NCBI GenBank assembly: GCA_025201805.1 | Contig: MU619242.1 | Location: 206,745-264,121 of the forward strand | DNA: 57,377 nucleotides | Direction: 5' to 3' | Source of the DNA: Parasitella parasitica | Lineage: Eukaryota; Mucoromycota; Mucoromycetes; Mucorales; Mucoraceae | Shown here: one piece after another, positions 1 through 12,522 of the stretch | Position numbering within the stretch: position 1 is the first letter of the stretch | Layout of the letters: each line of letters opens with the position of its first letter | Position numbers and translations under genes: made by a program | Notes under the pieces: generated by a model | The model's database searches: none | What the model saw: only the letters and a program-made list of their open reading frames with translations | Told to the model about the DNA's origin: nothing

Positions 1-1134
1 GGTTTTAAACAATACATGCCGCATCAGGGTGTTTTAGTTTTTAATTTCTTTCAATGTTTGTTCGCTCAATGTTTGGACGTCTTTGATCATGAATCAGCGT
101 AACATATTTTATTAGCAAATCAAATGGGTTCAATTGTTCCCACGCATGTTCGTTTATACCATATAAACACATTTTGTTTGCAAAGTTACGTCAAAATGAT
201 ATTCTAAACTGATCTTAAATATTCTGCAATGTAATAAAACAAACGAGATGAGATGGTGTCAACTTGAGCGAGAATCATTGGCTTGAGAGATCTTTGTTGT
301 ATCGCCGAATGCCTACAATTTGAAAACATGAACAATGAAAGCTTTTCTTAGTAACAAGATGCATACTATTAGGGAGTGCATAAATCTGTATATTGAATGT
401 CTGGAAAAAAGCTCATGTTAATTACGGAATCTGCCTCTTAAAGATAATGAAAAAATTACACATGGTGCTGCAAATTTCTGATTTATTAACTTGCAACGTA
501 ACACTCGAGTATACATGGTGCCTAATTAACACAGTGCTTTTTGAATGTAATTCCCTGGTAAAGTGTGTTTATTCTCATGACTGGATGATGTGTAGCCCCT
601 TAGGTATATAAGGATGGCAGGAAGTGGGGTTCGCCTACCATTGAAACAGTGTAGATCAATCGATAAGTGCTGTCATTGAGATGGAGTTATTTTCTTCTTA
701 TATGCTGCAAAGACACGATTGCAAATCATTTTGAGATCCAATTATATTTGTTGGAAAGCATTTTTGGTTAGATGGACCCCTTCTTGTACTCACAAAGATT
801 GTCGTTGCAGGGTTTTAAACAATGCCATCAAGCACAAGAATCTACAAATAGCCTAGCCCTACACGTGGAGGTCTGGACATTGATTATACACACACTATGG
901 GAGCAAAGCAAAGTAAGAGAGCGAAAATCTTGTTAGGAGACCCCAAGAAAAGGAGGTTATCTTCTTTGTGAACAGTGATATTCATTATTTTTAATATGCA
1001 TTTTAAACCATAGAACTCGATGGTGGTCTCCTTGCATGGTAGGTAAGGGCGATTTTTTTTTTTCTATATAAACCATCGAAATTTAAATATTTTTTATCTT
1101 CATTAAATCTTATCTACATTTACATATTACAATC
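1..1134. other. Intergenic region upstream of the Kre9-like gene
   Basis: AT-rich sequence in which I recognise no gene. Short open frames here have no coding character. The phrase ggttttaaacaat occurs at 1-13 and again at 811-823; whether this means anything is unknown. The last about 70 bases are the core promoter of the next gene, with a TATA-like box. Confidence 0.6.
1065..1072 (+). promoter_or_regulatory. TATA-like box of the Kre9-like gene
   Basis: The sequence TATATAAA lies 63 bases before the ATG at 1135, after a T-rich stretch. Its position and form fit a core promoter, but no transcript data support it. Confidence 0.45.
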
Positions 1135-1799
1135 ATGAAATTCTTTGGTATTGCTTCTGCTATCGTTGGTGCTTTTGTCGCCATTGCAACTGCTGCCCCT
1201 GCTGCTACCGGTGAAGCCACTAAATTTTACATTACTGCACCTCTTCAACAGAACACTTTTAATGCTGGTGGAGTCCTCACCACTCAATGGAAGAACGGTG
1301 AACCTGGTCCTTTCAAAATTGAATTGCTTCAGGGAACTGACCCTGCAAGCATGCAGGATGCCAATGTTGCATTCAAAAACACTGATGGAAGCACTGGATC
1401 TTACAAATGGGAAATCCCCAAGGACTTTGCTGCTGGTACTTATGCTCTCCACTTTGTCTTTAAAGAGTGAGTATTCAATTATGCATACTTATTATTGTAA
1501 CAAAGTGTCTAATATTCTGTTATAGCGGTGAGTCTTATTCTCCCCAGTTCAAGATTACCTCTGGTAAAGCCGACAGCCCCAAAGCCGACACCAAGACTGG
1601 TGCCACTGACTCCAAAACTGGTGCCAATGACTCCAAAACTGGTAGCACTGACACCAAAACTGGTAGCACTGACACCAAAACTGGAAGCACTGCTGCCAAC
1701 CCTCAGGCTCCTGCCACTGGTGCTTCTACCAAGCCAGATGCTGCCAAGCAACCTGCTCAACCCGGAGCCAAGACTGATAATGAAACTGGAAAAGCTTAA
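1135..1799 (+). CDS. Secreted Kre9/Knh1-like N-terminal domain protein with KTG-type repeats
   Basis: Two exons, 1135-1466 and 1526-1799, join in phase (GA|C gives Asp) across a 59-bp GTGAGT...TATAG intron; product 201 aa. Residues 1-20 form a signal peptide (MKFFGIASAIVGAFVAIATA). Residues about 27-120 match the Kre9/Knh1-like N-terminal fold (an Ig-like domain of fungal cell-wall and GPI proteins): 'FYITAPLQQNTF' at the start and 'YSPQFKIT' as the last strand. The C-terminal third is Thr/Lys/Gly rich, with five 7-residue repeats. The family is linked to beta-1,6-glucan and wall assembly, and secretion to wall or medium is likely. There is no hydrophobic tail for a GPI anchor, so it is probably released or wall-trapped. 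The start follows a TATA-like box. Domain call fairly sure; role inferred. Confidence 0.85.
1587..1691 (+). repeat. Five 21-bp tandem repeats in the Kre9-like gene
   Basis: Five consecutive 21-base units (gaCNCCaaaactggtRSCAct type) encode the 7-residue motif D-[TS]-K-T-G-x-[TN] in exon 2. Units differ by one to three bases and the frame is kept. Such coding minisatellites in fungal wall proteins often vary in copy number between strains. Confidence 0.9.
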
Positions 1800-1845
1800 A
1801 TTACTTGCGTTACTAGACAATATACATATAATATACTGAAATTGT

Positions 1846-1851
1846 AATAAA
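1846..1851 (+). terminator. Poly(A) signal AATAAA
   Basis: AATAAA lies 47 bases after the stop codon of the Kre9-like gene, the usual place for a eukaryotic polyadenylation signal. Confidence 0.4.
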
Positions 1852-1990
1852 TAAATTCCAAACAAATGTTAATTATATTTAATACTGTTCTCTTTGTATT
1901 CTACATTGAAATAGCTTTCATTGTACCTGCGTACACTGGTATAAAGCCTGAATTATTCAAATAATTCCTTTACTAGATTTGCTTGTAACA

Positions 1991-2714
1991 ATGCGTTCCT
2001 TTCTCAAGGCTTCTTTTTATCTGTGTACTTTTATACTCTGTTTAATCAATGCAACAAGCGCATCGTCTTCGTCGCGCAGACCAAATTTAAACAATGATAT
2101 CGAGCTTACGAAGCAAAGTATAAAACGGAGAGCAAAAAGCTTTGATGAAAACCTAGCCGGTAAAGTTGCGTATTGCATGTCGAGACTAAAACACACATGC
2201 ACTCAACAGCTCTACATACTTAGCTTATTTTCAACCCTGCCCATACAAATTTAACGTTGCATCGAAATATAACAATATGAAAAGACCTTATCCTTTTAGC
2301 GAGAAATTTTTTGAAACTAGAAATACTGAAATGGCAGTTACAGGTGCATAAGTAGCAGCTTATACATATGCGTGAAAAGCAATATTAAATACTGATATTT
2401 ATATTACTTTTATATGTGTAGCTAAATGTCGTGAAACCTATCTTTCAGAGGATTTGGCTAAGGACATTGAAAAGTTAATGCTTCATTATGATGATATCTC
2501 ACCTGCGCAAAAGCTGATCGTTGATTATCGACTTAAGACAGGCTACTATAAGCCTATATTTGTTTCAAAGAAAGGATGGCCTCATGCTGATTTAGAAGAA
2601 CTCGTATTGAAAGCCAGTACTGTGGCCTATGCCGTTTTCATTCTCAAAGGAATGTCAGCATTCCTTTATAAACATTTTTTCATTGACAACATACACATTG
2701 AAAATGAGCGGTAG
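1991..2714 (+). CDS. Small secreted orphan protein
   Basis: Not recognised. Exon 1 runs from the ATG at 1991 to 2159, with donor GTAAAG. Exon 2 starts at 2422 (acceptor GTGTAG) and ends at the stop at 2714; the joint is in phase (G|CT, Ala) and gives 153 aa. An alternative acceptor TTTCAG at 2448 is also in phase and drops nine residues. The predicted intron (262 bp) is long for this genome, so a further small exon may be hidden. Residues 1-27 look like a signal peptide (hydrophobic core 'FYLCTFILCLINA'). The rest is a charged helical stretch with 'LAKDIEKLMLHYDD' and 'KTGYYKPIFVSKKGWPHA', with no further membrane segment. Probably secreted or luminal. Gene fairly likely; function unknown. 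Confidence 0.5.
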
Positions 2715-2988
2715 TAGATAGCCGTATGCGTAGTTTAGAGATATAAAGCATATATCGCTTTGATATTTTACAATAAATCGATTTAAATACATAATCTTGA
2801 ATCACTTTTTTTTACTCACTCTGTGAAGAGCTATTTGGAAGTAATGGCTATAATAATTGCAATCGAAAGTGTATCAATGATTAAAATGTACTCTTTATAT
2901 TATGTAATAAATGGTAAAATTTTCAAAATGTATAATCTTTATGAAAACAGAAAGTGAAAAATTCTAGCCTCCAGGGCTAACCGTGATC

Positions 2989-5785
2989 TTACTGATGCTT
3001 ATCAGCTTCAGCCATTTCACCAAGAAGATTTATAATGTCAGTGGGCGTTTCCACTTGCCAGTTTGCCATGCTCTTCTTCATTGTGGGGCCAACGGTGATT
3101 GTGTAAAGACTTGAGTTTGTATCATTCCAAGACTTTGCAGAGCTTCCGTCAGTTACGAGTTTGTCATGGTATCTGGCGAAATAGGTAGCCGAAAGAGTAC
3201 GGAACATGTCTTCATCTGTCTTGTCATCGCCAGCACAAACAACGAAATCCGAATCTGGAGACTGAGCCATGATCTTCTTTACAATTTCGCCCTTATTGAT
3301 CATCATGGGACGCACTTCCAAGTTCTTTTTTCCTACCAAAATTTCCACAGGCATCTTGGAAACTACAGAGCTTTCCAGATGATTTTGACATTCCTTGGCT
3401 TGAAACAAGCCGTATTCCTCATCAGCCATACGATAGTGCCAGGTAATGGACGACTTTTTATGCTCCACAAAACTTCCCTCAGTTCGCTCGGTGTAATAGT
3501 CAAAAATTTCTGTAACATCCTTCTTCCAGCTCATGTCAATATTGTCCAAGACGTTTGTCCAATTATCAGATCCGGCAGCTTTGAGGAAGCAGCCGTGCTC
3601 AGCACTCATACCAAGATTTTTGATGTTCCCAAGCCAGTCTTCGAGACAAGCTTGATTGCGACCCGAGATAACCCAGACTTCATTGCGAGGATCGTTACAT
3701 AAATCTTGGATGTATTGCAGCATTTCAGGGAAGGGCTTAGCGTCGGTGGGCACAGAGACGATCGGAGTCAATGTACCGTCATAATCAAAAAACATAAGTC
3801 GCTTCTTGGCCTTCTTGTAGCTTTCGAAAAATTGCTGAGGATTCAAGGCAGGGGTGGATTGAGACTGGAGCGAGAAATCCTTGGTGCTCTCAACCAGCTG
3901 TTTGACAAACGACTTTGCCCAAAAAGCAGCCGAATGCTCCTTGACATAGCTAAAAAGCTGGTTGTGGCGAGTCAACTTTTCTTCTGGACCCATCAACAAC
4001 GCTTCATTCAAAGCTTTGGCAACACCGGCATAGTCAAAGGGATTCACAATCAAAGCAGCGCTTAGAGAGCCTGCAGTGCCGGTGAATTCAGATAGGATAA
4101 GGGGGCCATGTGTCTCTTGTTGACATATGATGTACTCTAACGAAGTAGTATTCATACCATCTCTCAAACTAGTAATTAAACCGACATCAGCAACAGATAA
4201 CAAGGCATAATATTCATCGCGATCAACATCTTGATAATAATGATGGCAAGGAGAGAACTCGAGGCTGCCAAACTTTGAATTGATATGGCTGACCATCTCA
4301 GATACCTTTGTTTCCAGCTTTGAATTGTCACCATAGGTAGGAGTAGTAACTTGGATCAGTACAACTTCCTTGCGCCATTCAGGATACTCGGTCAAGAACT
4401 TTTCAAATGCGTGTAGTTTTTGAAGAACGCCCTTTGTAGAATCCAACTTGTCACGTCCGATAATAATCTTCTTACCAATGTACATGTCACGGATAGCCTT
4501 CATTTTGGGAGCAACTGCAGGCTCCCTGCGGAATTGATCAACACGGTTAGCATCGATGCCAATTGGGAAAGTCCCAACAGAGACAATATGTCCATTTACG
4601 TTGACTCCCGTTTGAGTTGATTCGCAACCGAGCACACGAGTACAAGCACCGATAAAATGTCTGGCGTACGAGTAGGTCTAAGGATATTTTAGCCAAATTC
4701 CATCCCTCTTTAGTTCCCCTTTCTCTTTCAATTATTTACCTGGAAGCCGACTAAATTAGCTCCTAAAAAGCCTTGAAGAATCTCTTTACGGGCTATTTTT
4801 AAACCATCAGTTTGAGAAAATAAAATAAAAAAAGATGTTTATGCAAACAAATACTTACTAGTTAAACAGCGAAAAATCTCAGAACTGGGAAAGGTAGCAT
4901 GGAGGAATAAGCCAATTGGGGCGTCGGGGATCATTTCTCTCAACATCTCGGGAACCAGTAGCAAGTGATAATCATTAATAAAAACTGTTATAGAGTTAGA
5001 ATCTCTTTTTAATGAGTATGTAATAATAAGCAAATTACTTACTGACATCTCCAGCTTGGTAATTCTGAGCAATAATCTCGGCAAACTGACGATTCACCGC
5101 AACATAATCTTCCCAGTTTTGCTTTTCGGAGCTACTGTCGGAATCGTTACTCAACACAAGGTAATGGAACAAGGGCCAAAGAACTAGAGTTGCATTTTAA
5201 TTAACCCTAGCTGTTGACAATGTATGTGCCAATATTCCTACCTTCTTTGCAGTAGCCTTCGTAATGACCTCGAGCTTTGCTATCCAGAAATACGGGGATA
5301 ATGTTGCCTGTCTTGAACAAAAGACCCTCAATTTTAGCTCTATCGTCATCTGTCAAATCTTCTGCAGGAAGTATGACTTTGTTTGATTCATCCTTGATAG
5401 GGCCAGTCCAACCAATATGTAATGTTTGGTATTCATCGTTCAGGCTTTGCAGACCAGCGTTGAGAGCACCATGACCTCTATCTTGTACAATCAGCCATTC
5501 AGCGGCGCGAAATTTGGCACGCAAGGTACGAGTACGAACATGGTGGCGAGCCAGTTTAGAGACGGGAGCAGCAGCAATTTCTGGGTCTTCAGTTTTACCA
5601 CCAGGAGCAGCAGGCTTGGGAGGAGCGGCAGGCTGATCACTTACCACGGTTGAAACGTTACTGGATGATCTTGATATGTGAAAAGGGATTTGGTGTGTGA
5701 CATTGATGATACGTCCCGAGATTTGGGGCATTCTTCCAGCCAAAGGCAAATAATCAGCGACTTTCTCTGCTGTTAATGGTGACAT
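2989..5785 (-). CDS. TPS2: Trehalose-6-phosphate phosphatase, Tps2-type (GT20 + HAD domains)
   Basis: Five exons on the minus strand (5785-5242, 5183-5043, 4984-4859, 4792-4740, 4677-2989) join in phase and give 850 aa. The introns are 58, 58, 66 and 62 bp. After an N-terminal extension (about 1-100) comes a glycosyltransferase-20 trehalose-6-P-synthase-like domain (about 100-560) with 'GRDKLDSTKG' and 'SLRDGMNTTSLEY'. A HAD trehalose phosphatase domain follows, with nucleophile motif 'FFDYDGTLTP' and the metal motif 'AGDDKTDEDMF'. The phosphatase removes phosphate from trehalose-6-P to give trehalose, a stress protectant and reserve sugar. The N-terminal half resembles yeast Tps2 rather than Tps1: the usual HDYH reads NDYH here, so its synthase activity is doubtful. 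Length and order fit Tps2 (about 850-900 aa). Acts in the cytosol. Confidence 0.93.
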
Positions 5786-7111
5786 GTTGAATTAGTACAG
5801 TTGCTGTGGATGTTGGTTTTATAGCGAAGGAAAGTAAAAAAGAAAAAGATAGAAAGAAAAAAAAGAGATGCATTGTTATAAATAACGATTTCAGCGGAAA
5901 TGAAAAACATGTTGATTTGAGGCATCGCATGAACCCTTTCCATCACTCTGTTGTAATCTTCGGAAATATCCATAGCGTCATTCTATGTATTAGACACCCG
6001 CTATTTCTCGCTGCATGTCAAGAAGCAGTTGTAGACTTTGTTGTGGTGGAGTGCTCGATTAGATACTGATTGCTATGCACCACTTTTATGCATGTTCGCA
6101 TGTAGGATATAAATGACTATATTGCAATTTTCAAACGTGGCAAAAGCTATGTCATTATTGTTCTGTGTATTTTCATATAAACACATTGAGTTTTGTAATA
6201 TCTTGTGCAACACAATTCTTCCAGGAACTTATGTTGATCGATCTGTTGAGATAATCGAAAATTATGTCATCAACGTCATACCATCCAAGTATGAATACGG
6301 TATAATTTAATCCAAAAATGAATACCAAATCATCAGCAACTAGTATATATCTGTATAAATTTTGTTTAAAAAGATGCTTTGTTGCGATTGTCACAATATT
6401 CTTCTAGAATAGTTTTACGACATGATGATATCACTTGTGTAATCAGATCTCATTTGGTGCTCAGTTTGAGGTTTTACAAGGGGAGTTATTTGTAGAAAGC
6501 GATAGTATACAAATTCCAGGACTCTTTTGAATATGCAAAAAAAACCAAATCGAATTTTAAATTACTTGAATATATATAGCGTTTGGTTCAAGTGTCATGT
6601 TAGTTATTCAATCTCAAGTTGCTTACGTCCGCTTGCATGATTTAAATCTTGTATACCCTGTGCAACAGCAAAATAAGCCTCCTTTCTTTGTGATTTTCCA
6701 ATATACTTGCAGACCAACATTCAATTTGATAGATATCTTAATGATCACGGTCTCGTAAGCATATAAAATTGGCAATTAGCCAAACATCTTGTATCCCAAG
6801 AAAAAGTTATCCTGCCCAACATTTACGGGGTTTCATACCTTAATTTAATTTCACGAGCACGTACATCTATCATGTATCCATAATCTTATGGCTATCAATG
6901 TACGGTAATTCATCGTGCACCTTTTGTCACGCAGCTATAAGGTCACTCCATCAATATCATCTCTCATCCTCACAAGATAGTTTAACTTTATTCTTGGTGC
7001 ATACTTTAGACATTATCAAGCCTTTTTTATGTTTATATGTTTTTGCAATTAACACTTCTTGACGCCAGATGTGTATGAGAAGCGTATGTAAAATAATTTA
7101 AGTGTGTTTAT
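5786..7111. other. Intergenic: TPS2 promoter and Tudor-SN 3' flank
   Basis: No gene recognised in 1.3 kb. The part next to 5785 is the promoter and 5' UTR of TPS2 (minus strand), and the part next to 7112 is the 3' flank of Tudor-SN. An AGGGG pentamer at 6479-6483 matches the yeast stress response element often found before trehalose genes, but a single 5-base match is weak. Confidence 0.5.
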
Positions 7112-9950
7112 CTAATAGTGAGTGCTAGTGACATCTTCATTACCAGTAATGTCACCATATTCAAACATGCCACGTCTACGCTTAATAGCCTCTTCTTGAG
7201 CAGCTTCAAGAGCTTTCACAATAGTTTCATTTCCACGGGCATAACGAACTTTAGGAGTGACAAATGCTTGACCTTCTTGGACCATATCTAAATTGACGCT
7301 TGCTTCGGCGCTGGTGGATTTAGCAAAATCATAGAGCGTGAGGCACATGACAGATCCTTCGCGAGCATCGACATTAGCAACCAATTGTTTATTACCAGTA
7401 AGGTGTCTGAAGCATTCAATAGCATCAATGCCATAGTCACTATCTCCTTCAGGAGATTGAACGAAGGATAATGTAGCTTCGAGAGCTTGGGCTCTGAGTT
7501 GCTTGAAGTTTTCAGGCAGAGCGCGAACACGAGATGACGGTAAAATCTCTGCATTGCCGTAATCAATGTACAGAACTTCGATACCCTCATGAGAGATGCG
7601 ACGAACTCTTCCTCTGTACCAGCAATTGTCTTCAGTAAACTTCGCACTGACATTGTCACCAACACGAGGTTTAAAAGCAGGATCGGCAGGGCGTCCATTT
7701 TGATGCTGACCCAACTCAGCCATCAATTTCTCCAACTTGGGAATATCGTCAGTTACCTTTTGCACGTAGAAGTGAGAGCCGGTCATGATCTCAGAAACTA
7801 CGATATCAATGTATTCACGATTGGGCCCAGCGTTAGTCGACGCTTGATCCTCGACAGCCTCCTCTTTATAATCAGCCCAGATACCCTTCTTTTCAGTCTT
7901 GGCTTCACGCTCGGCGCTATAGAGTTGATTAACATAGTGAGACTCGTCAGCGGAGTACTCATGGATATTGGCAAGGCCGTGTGCTAATAGAGAAACAGCC
8001 AAGTTTTCACCATTGACAAACATAGAACCGATAAAGCTACCAACTTTGTCAACATTCTCAACCTCAATTTCAACATCGTGTTGCAGGCATTTTTGAGAGA
8101 TGAAATCTAAAGACTCTTGACCGTAGGGCTCGGATTTATCGTTAGCACTGCGACCTACACGAGGAGCGCGAACACCAGACAAGACAAAGGTAAGTCTGCA
8201 GTTTTCCTTTGGGACCCAAACAAACATACGAGAGCCGTTGGCGACAAAATCAACCACAGCATGAACTTTGCCACTACGCTTTAAGAAGGTCAAGAATTGG
8301 CGAGATTTAGCAGCGCTTTCAGAAGCATCCGTGATTCTAACAACAGGTTGTTCGTTGGGGCTATGTATACCCTTCTTTTCTTCTTCGGCTTTCTTTTCAG
8401 CAACCAAAAGTGCATCGTAGCAATGAGAACGATTATCATCGTCCTTACGATGACGGACCACAGTAGCAAGGCCACGAACAATCAATTGCTCTGCAATGTT
8501 GTGATTACTAGCGATGACAGTTGCACAATCTCTAGCCTCGAAACCTTCTTGAGCAGGCTTGTTATAATCGATGATTATGTGTGCGTTCTTTCCCACCAAT
8601 TTCTTTCTCAAAAACTCGCGAGCTTCGAATTGATAACCAACTTCCTTGATATCTCGAGATTTGGAATTAGGAATAGTGGAGCCAGCGCCACGGGGAGCTT
8701 GCTTGACGCTGGATAATTGAAGTTTTCTTTCAGGGCCGCTATTTTTTGGCTTGACAATGATCATATCGCCCGTCAGGATACGGACAACAGTAGCATCAAA
8801 CTCTGTGGCGTTAGTATCAACCTTTTTTGCAACAAAATCGTGCCAGAGGCGAAGCTTCTTTTCTTTGGCGACTTTTTCTGCGTTTCTCAAAGGAGCAGGA
8901 CCACTGGTCGCCAAGGTGATGCTCCAATCGACACATTTGGCCAAACCTTGAGAGAGCAATAATTCAGCAATATTGCCAGCAGGATGCTGAATAGAACCAA
9001 CAAAGTTTTGTCCACCGGATTGAGAAAGACCCTCCAAGATAACCTTTACACCACGCTGTAAAAGGCGAGATTCAACAAAGAATTTACATTCCTCTCCGTA
9101 TAGCTCGGACACCGAGGTATCGTCAGCAGGAGCATTGTCTCGTTTACAGGCAGGTGCTTTGATACCGGACAAATGCAAGGTAACATATTGTTGTGTCTGA
9201 TCGGGCAAAATCAATAAGATGCGGAAGGTAGCTCCATCGCGAACCTGTTCGATAACAGCTGTCGATAGCGTATATGGCATTAGTTGCAATGTGGAGGTGA
9301 TTTCGTTTTGTTTATATGTTACCATCCAAGGTTTTGCCCTTGTACTTGCTCAAAAAGGCATGTGCATCACGATCAAAAGAAAAGGATACCTCACGAGTGC
9401 CCTATGTCGCTCTGTAAGTATTTACATCCCATTTACTCCTGAATTTTGCAAGTTACCTTTTCGCTGTCATTCCACATGCCCACTTTAGCGTCTTGAGCTT
9501 CTTTTTGCAACTGCTCTAATTTCTCGAGAGTTTCTTCTTGGTCCTCACGAGTAGTCTTACCACCCTCACGTACTTTTAACCAGCCAGCCTTAACGCCCAA
9601 TTCAGCAACATTGTCACCGTTTGCTAAAAAGATATTACCGTATTCACGTTGTGTAGTAGGGATGGTATAATCTGATACAAAAGACACTTCTTTTCCAACT
9701 ACTAATTTTCTGAGAAACTCACGAGCACCATAACCAAAGGGCTGCAGCAACAGAGGGCATCAGTACGTCTTTAGTTGTTCATTCATATTACGTTTACCTC
9801 GTCAGAACGTGTTGTGTTTCCAAGTCTCGGTGCTTGAACATTGGATAAAGCTAAAAGTCTCTCAGCGGGAGGACCATTAGATCTAGGCTTTCCTCTCAAG
9901 ATAACAGTATCACCAGACAAGACATTTTTCACAACAGCTTTGTTCACCAT
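7112..9950 (-). CDS. Tudor-SN / SND1 nuclease-domain protein
   Basis: Four exons on the minus strand (9950-9798, 9741-9457, 9401-9323, 9258-7112) join in phase and give 887 aa. The introns are 56, 55 and 64 bp. The third exon must begin at the acceptor ACATAG (9402), because using the nearer TTACAG brings a stop codon. The protein has four staphylococcal-nuclease-like (OB-fold) repeats over about residues 1-660. A Tudor domain follows at about 700-760 ('FKPRVGDNVSAKFTEDNCWYRG' region, with the aromatic cage segment 'VLYIDYGNAE'), then a C-terminal partial SN repeat. This is the standard Tudor-SN plan and length. Family members bind RNA and methyl-arginine proteins and act in splicing, RNA decay, stress granules and RISC. 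Cytoplasmic and nuclear. Identification very secure; role in this fungus inferred. Confidence 0.95.
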
Positions 9951-11043
9951 AATTTATATTTCCAAAAAGAAAGAAGGAAGGAAGGAAGGAGATAAAAAAA
10001 AAAGGCGCGAGATTAGTAACTCTTATTTATTCGTTGCGGCGCCAATGCAACTTTATTTGAAGGTCCAAAAAAACGTAAAGTGTTCGTAGATCATGGATTC
10101 ACGAAAAGGGATTGTTTGCATGCATTAGAAGCCTATCATATTCATTTTGCACATTGTCAACAGAGTAACCTTATAACCCAATTATTGATCCAAGATTTGA
10201 GCTACTTCCTTGCACTATATCCTGATCAACTTGGGGATAAGCTTTGCATTGGTGGTCAGTATCTATTTTTCAACTTTCATTGTCTAGAGCAAAGAAGATC
10301 ATGACATTGATAGCAAATAATAATAGCGATCAAGGCATCGAATATTAATGGCTGAGATTGTTGAAACATCTCTACGCATACGGTTCTGAATAGCTCAATT
10401 CAAAAGCGAGTTAAACATGCTCTAGTTCTGAAAATAGTCGATAAAGAAGGCATCCACGGTAATATGCAATTGTCGACTTTTCAAGATGTTCCTATCGATT
10501 GGTTGCGCACAGACGACATTTATTTATTAACGTCTGATTCATTCAGAAAACCTCTTAAACATTCAATCTTCAAAACATCTGCTCACGTTTTACTCTCCTT
10601 TTTTTTTTTTTTTTTCAGTATGTCGTGGTAATTTTACAATATCACAATAACTCAACGAATTGCGGGTTTGCAAGGGCATTGCATTTTGCCATTGTATTTG
10701 CGCAATGTCAATCTTTTCTTCAATTTCAACTTTGACCCTCCGTTTTGCACTGACGTTGATCTATATCTTCACACTCTTGCATTTTTCTTAGAGTGATTCA
10801 GTAAAAGAAATCGCCATCATACGATTGTTGCATATATCCAATATATATATATATATTTATATATTTCGTGATGCATGGTAGCTTAATCATTTTGGAGCAA
10901 GGTCGTATCCTTGTTGTTTGATAGATGTGGGCACCTTGGTTCACATTAAATAACGCACCCTTTTAATCAGCTTATAATTAATGTACAATATCTTTTACCT
11001 CTTGTTTATTATTTAAAATATCAAATACCATCTAATCATGACC

Positions 11044-11235
11044 ATTACCTTTTTCCCGCTTAAAGGCATAATCTACAATCTCTAATATCTTTGCAAATTA
11101 CTAAGCGATAGAGATACAACTTTCAGCCAAAATCTTCTTTTTTTCCACCAATCTATAACATATCCGAGTCTCATTTACCTCTGGGCATTTTTCAGATTTT
11201 GCTATGTTTGGTCCCCAAACCTCAGATTCGATTTT
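11044..11235 (+). repeat. Direct repeat copy A (about 190 bp)
   Basis: Starts attaccttttt and ends ccccaaacctcagattcgatttt. It aligns with 12523-12714 at roughly 80 percent by eye, with few gaps. Shared blocks include 'aagcgatagaga', 'cagccaaaatcttctttttt' and 'ccccaaacct'. No coding frame is seen. Possibly part of a transposable element or a segmental duplication. Confidence 0.75.
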
Positions 11236-12522
11236 CAGTTTTCAACTTTGGGTTGATCTTCAGGGTCATTTTTAGGTACGGATTTGAGGTCCAAACTAAG
11301 AATACAGGCTAATACTAGTATGATGACTGTACCTCAATAAGTCTTCCGATTCGAGATATCTATCTTTGCTGTCGAGATATTGCCAAAACTAAATTTTGCA
11401 GATTTTGCAGATTTTTCAGCATATGTTCCTATAACAAGCACTATATTTTTCAATTAAACCCTGTTTAGGATCCTAAGTAAAGTAGTAAAGCACGTTTTGG
11501 TACACCTACTAGTATTATATATGTCGTAGTAAGGCTCGAATTCGACAAGCATGAGCCAATTTAATGATTTTACATTAAACTTTGTCTCCCTGTTTCTCAA
11601 CAAACTACCAAGACACTTTGGCTTGATTGATTATTAAAATCTGTTTGAAACTTTACTCTCTACTAACTGTGTTAGTTTTAGATAGATAGGTAGAAAAAAA
11701 TATTTTTTCGTATGTTTTTAGCAGAGGCTTGATTTATTTTCATAACTTTCAAAGCAATAGGTAGTATTTAAAGATACATAATATAGCAATGAAAACATAA
11801 AGCTGCAAAATAGCTACCAGATTATATTAGTTTGGTTGAAAAATACAGATTTTTGAGCGAGATAATGGCAAAAAACAGTATGGTTTTTTACCCTTTTGAA
11901 CAGCTCCATTTTGGCCCTGTAAGTCTAGGGACGAAAATTCGTACTTTCATTTTGGTCGAGACAAGATTTTGATTTTTGGCAGAACTAAAGAAGATACAAT
12001 TGTGAATAAAATATCAATAGGTAGGTATTGATATGATGAATTATTTGGTCCGGTTTATAGAGCTGAAATTGCTCAAAATATGTTTGCTTTTACTTAAAAA
12101 CTATCAAAAATGGCGTTTTTTGTATATTTGAAAATTGGTAATAATAAAAAGTGTTTTTATAGTCTTGTAATTTATATGGTTGTATGCAAAATTTATTCTT
12201 TGTCATAAAACACTTAGTACGCATATCCGATATACCCATTGCATTTATGAGATATCTAGCAATAAACTATTCAAAAAAAAGCTCGAAACTGGTTTGGGTC
12301 AAATGGAAACACAGTGCTGAGATTCAATCTACAGCCTATTTTTTTTTCGCTGTAAATGAGTGCACCACCTATTTTCAATTGAAGAGTAAAGCATGATTTT
12401 ACTAGGTATTTTGGGGATGTCTCGATATCAATCGTTAGCTGAGATGCTGTATAATACGGGCTCAAAAATCATATTTGTGTACCTTTATTTTTGGATGAAA
12501 TAATTACCACCAAATCTGAAAT

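Noticed and set aside
393-611. Plus-strand 72-codon open frame near the left end
   Set aside because: No signal, domain or splice context; composition typical of random AT-rich DNA.
1120-1865. Open frames antisense to, and in other frames of, the Kre9-like gene
   Set aside because: Mirror frames of a repetitive Ser/Thr/Lys coding sequence; the sense frame has signal peptide, domain and a correct intron.
3166-4620. Plus-strand open frames across TPS2
   Set aside because: Antisense shadows of a conserved enzyme-coding exon.
9361-9456. Premature stop in Tudor-SN between exons 2 and 3
   Set aside because: Disappears when the acceptor ACATAG at 9402-9407 is used instead of TTACAG; the resulting sequence matches the family.
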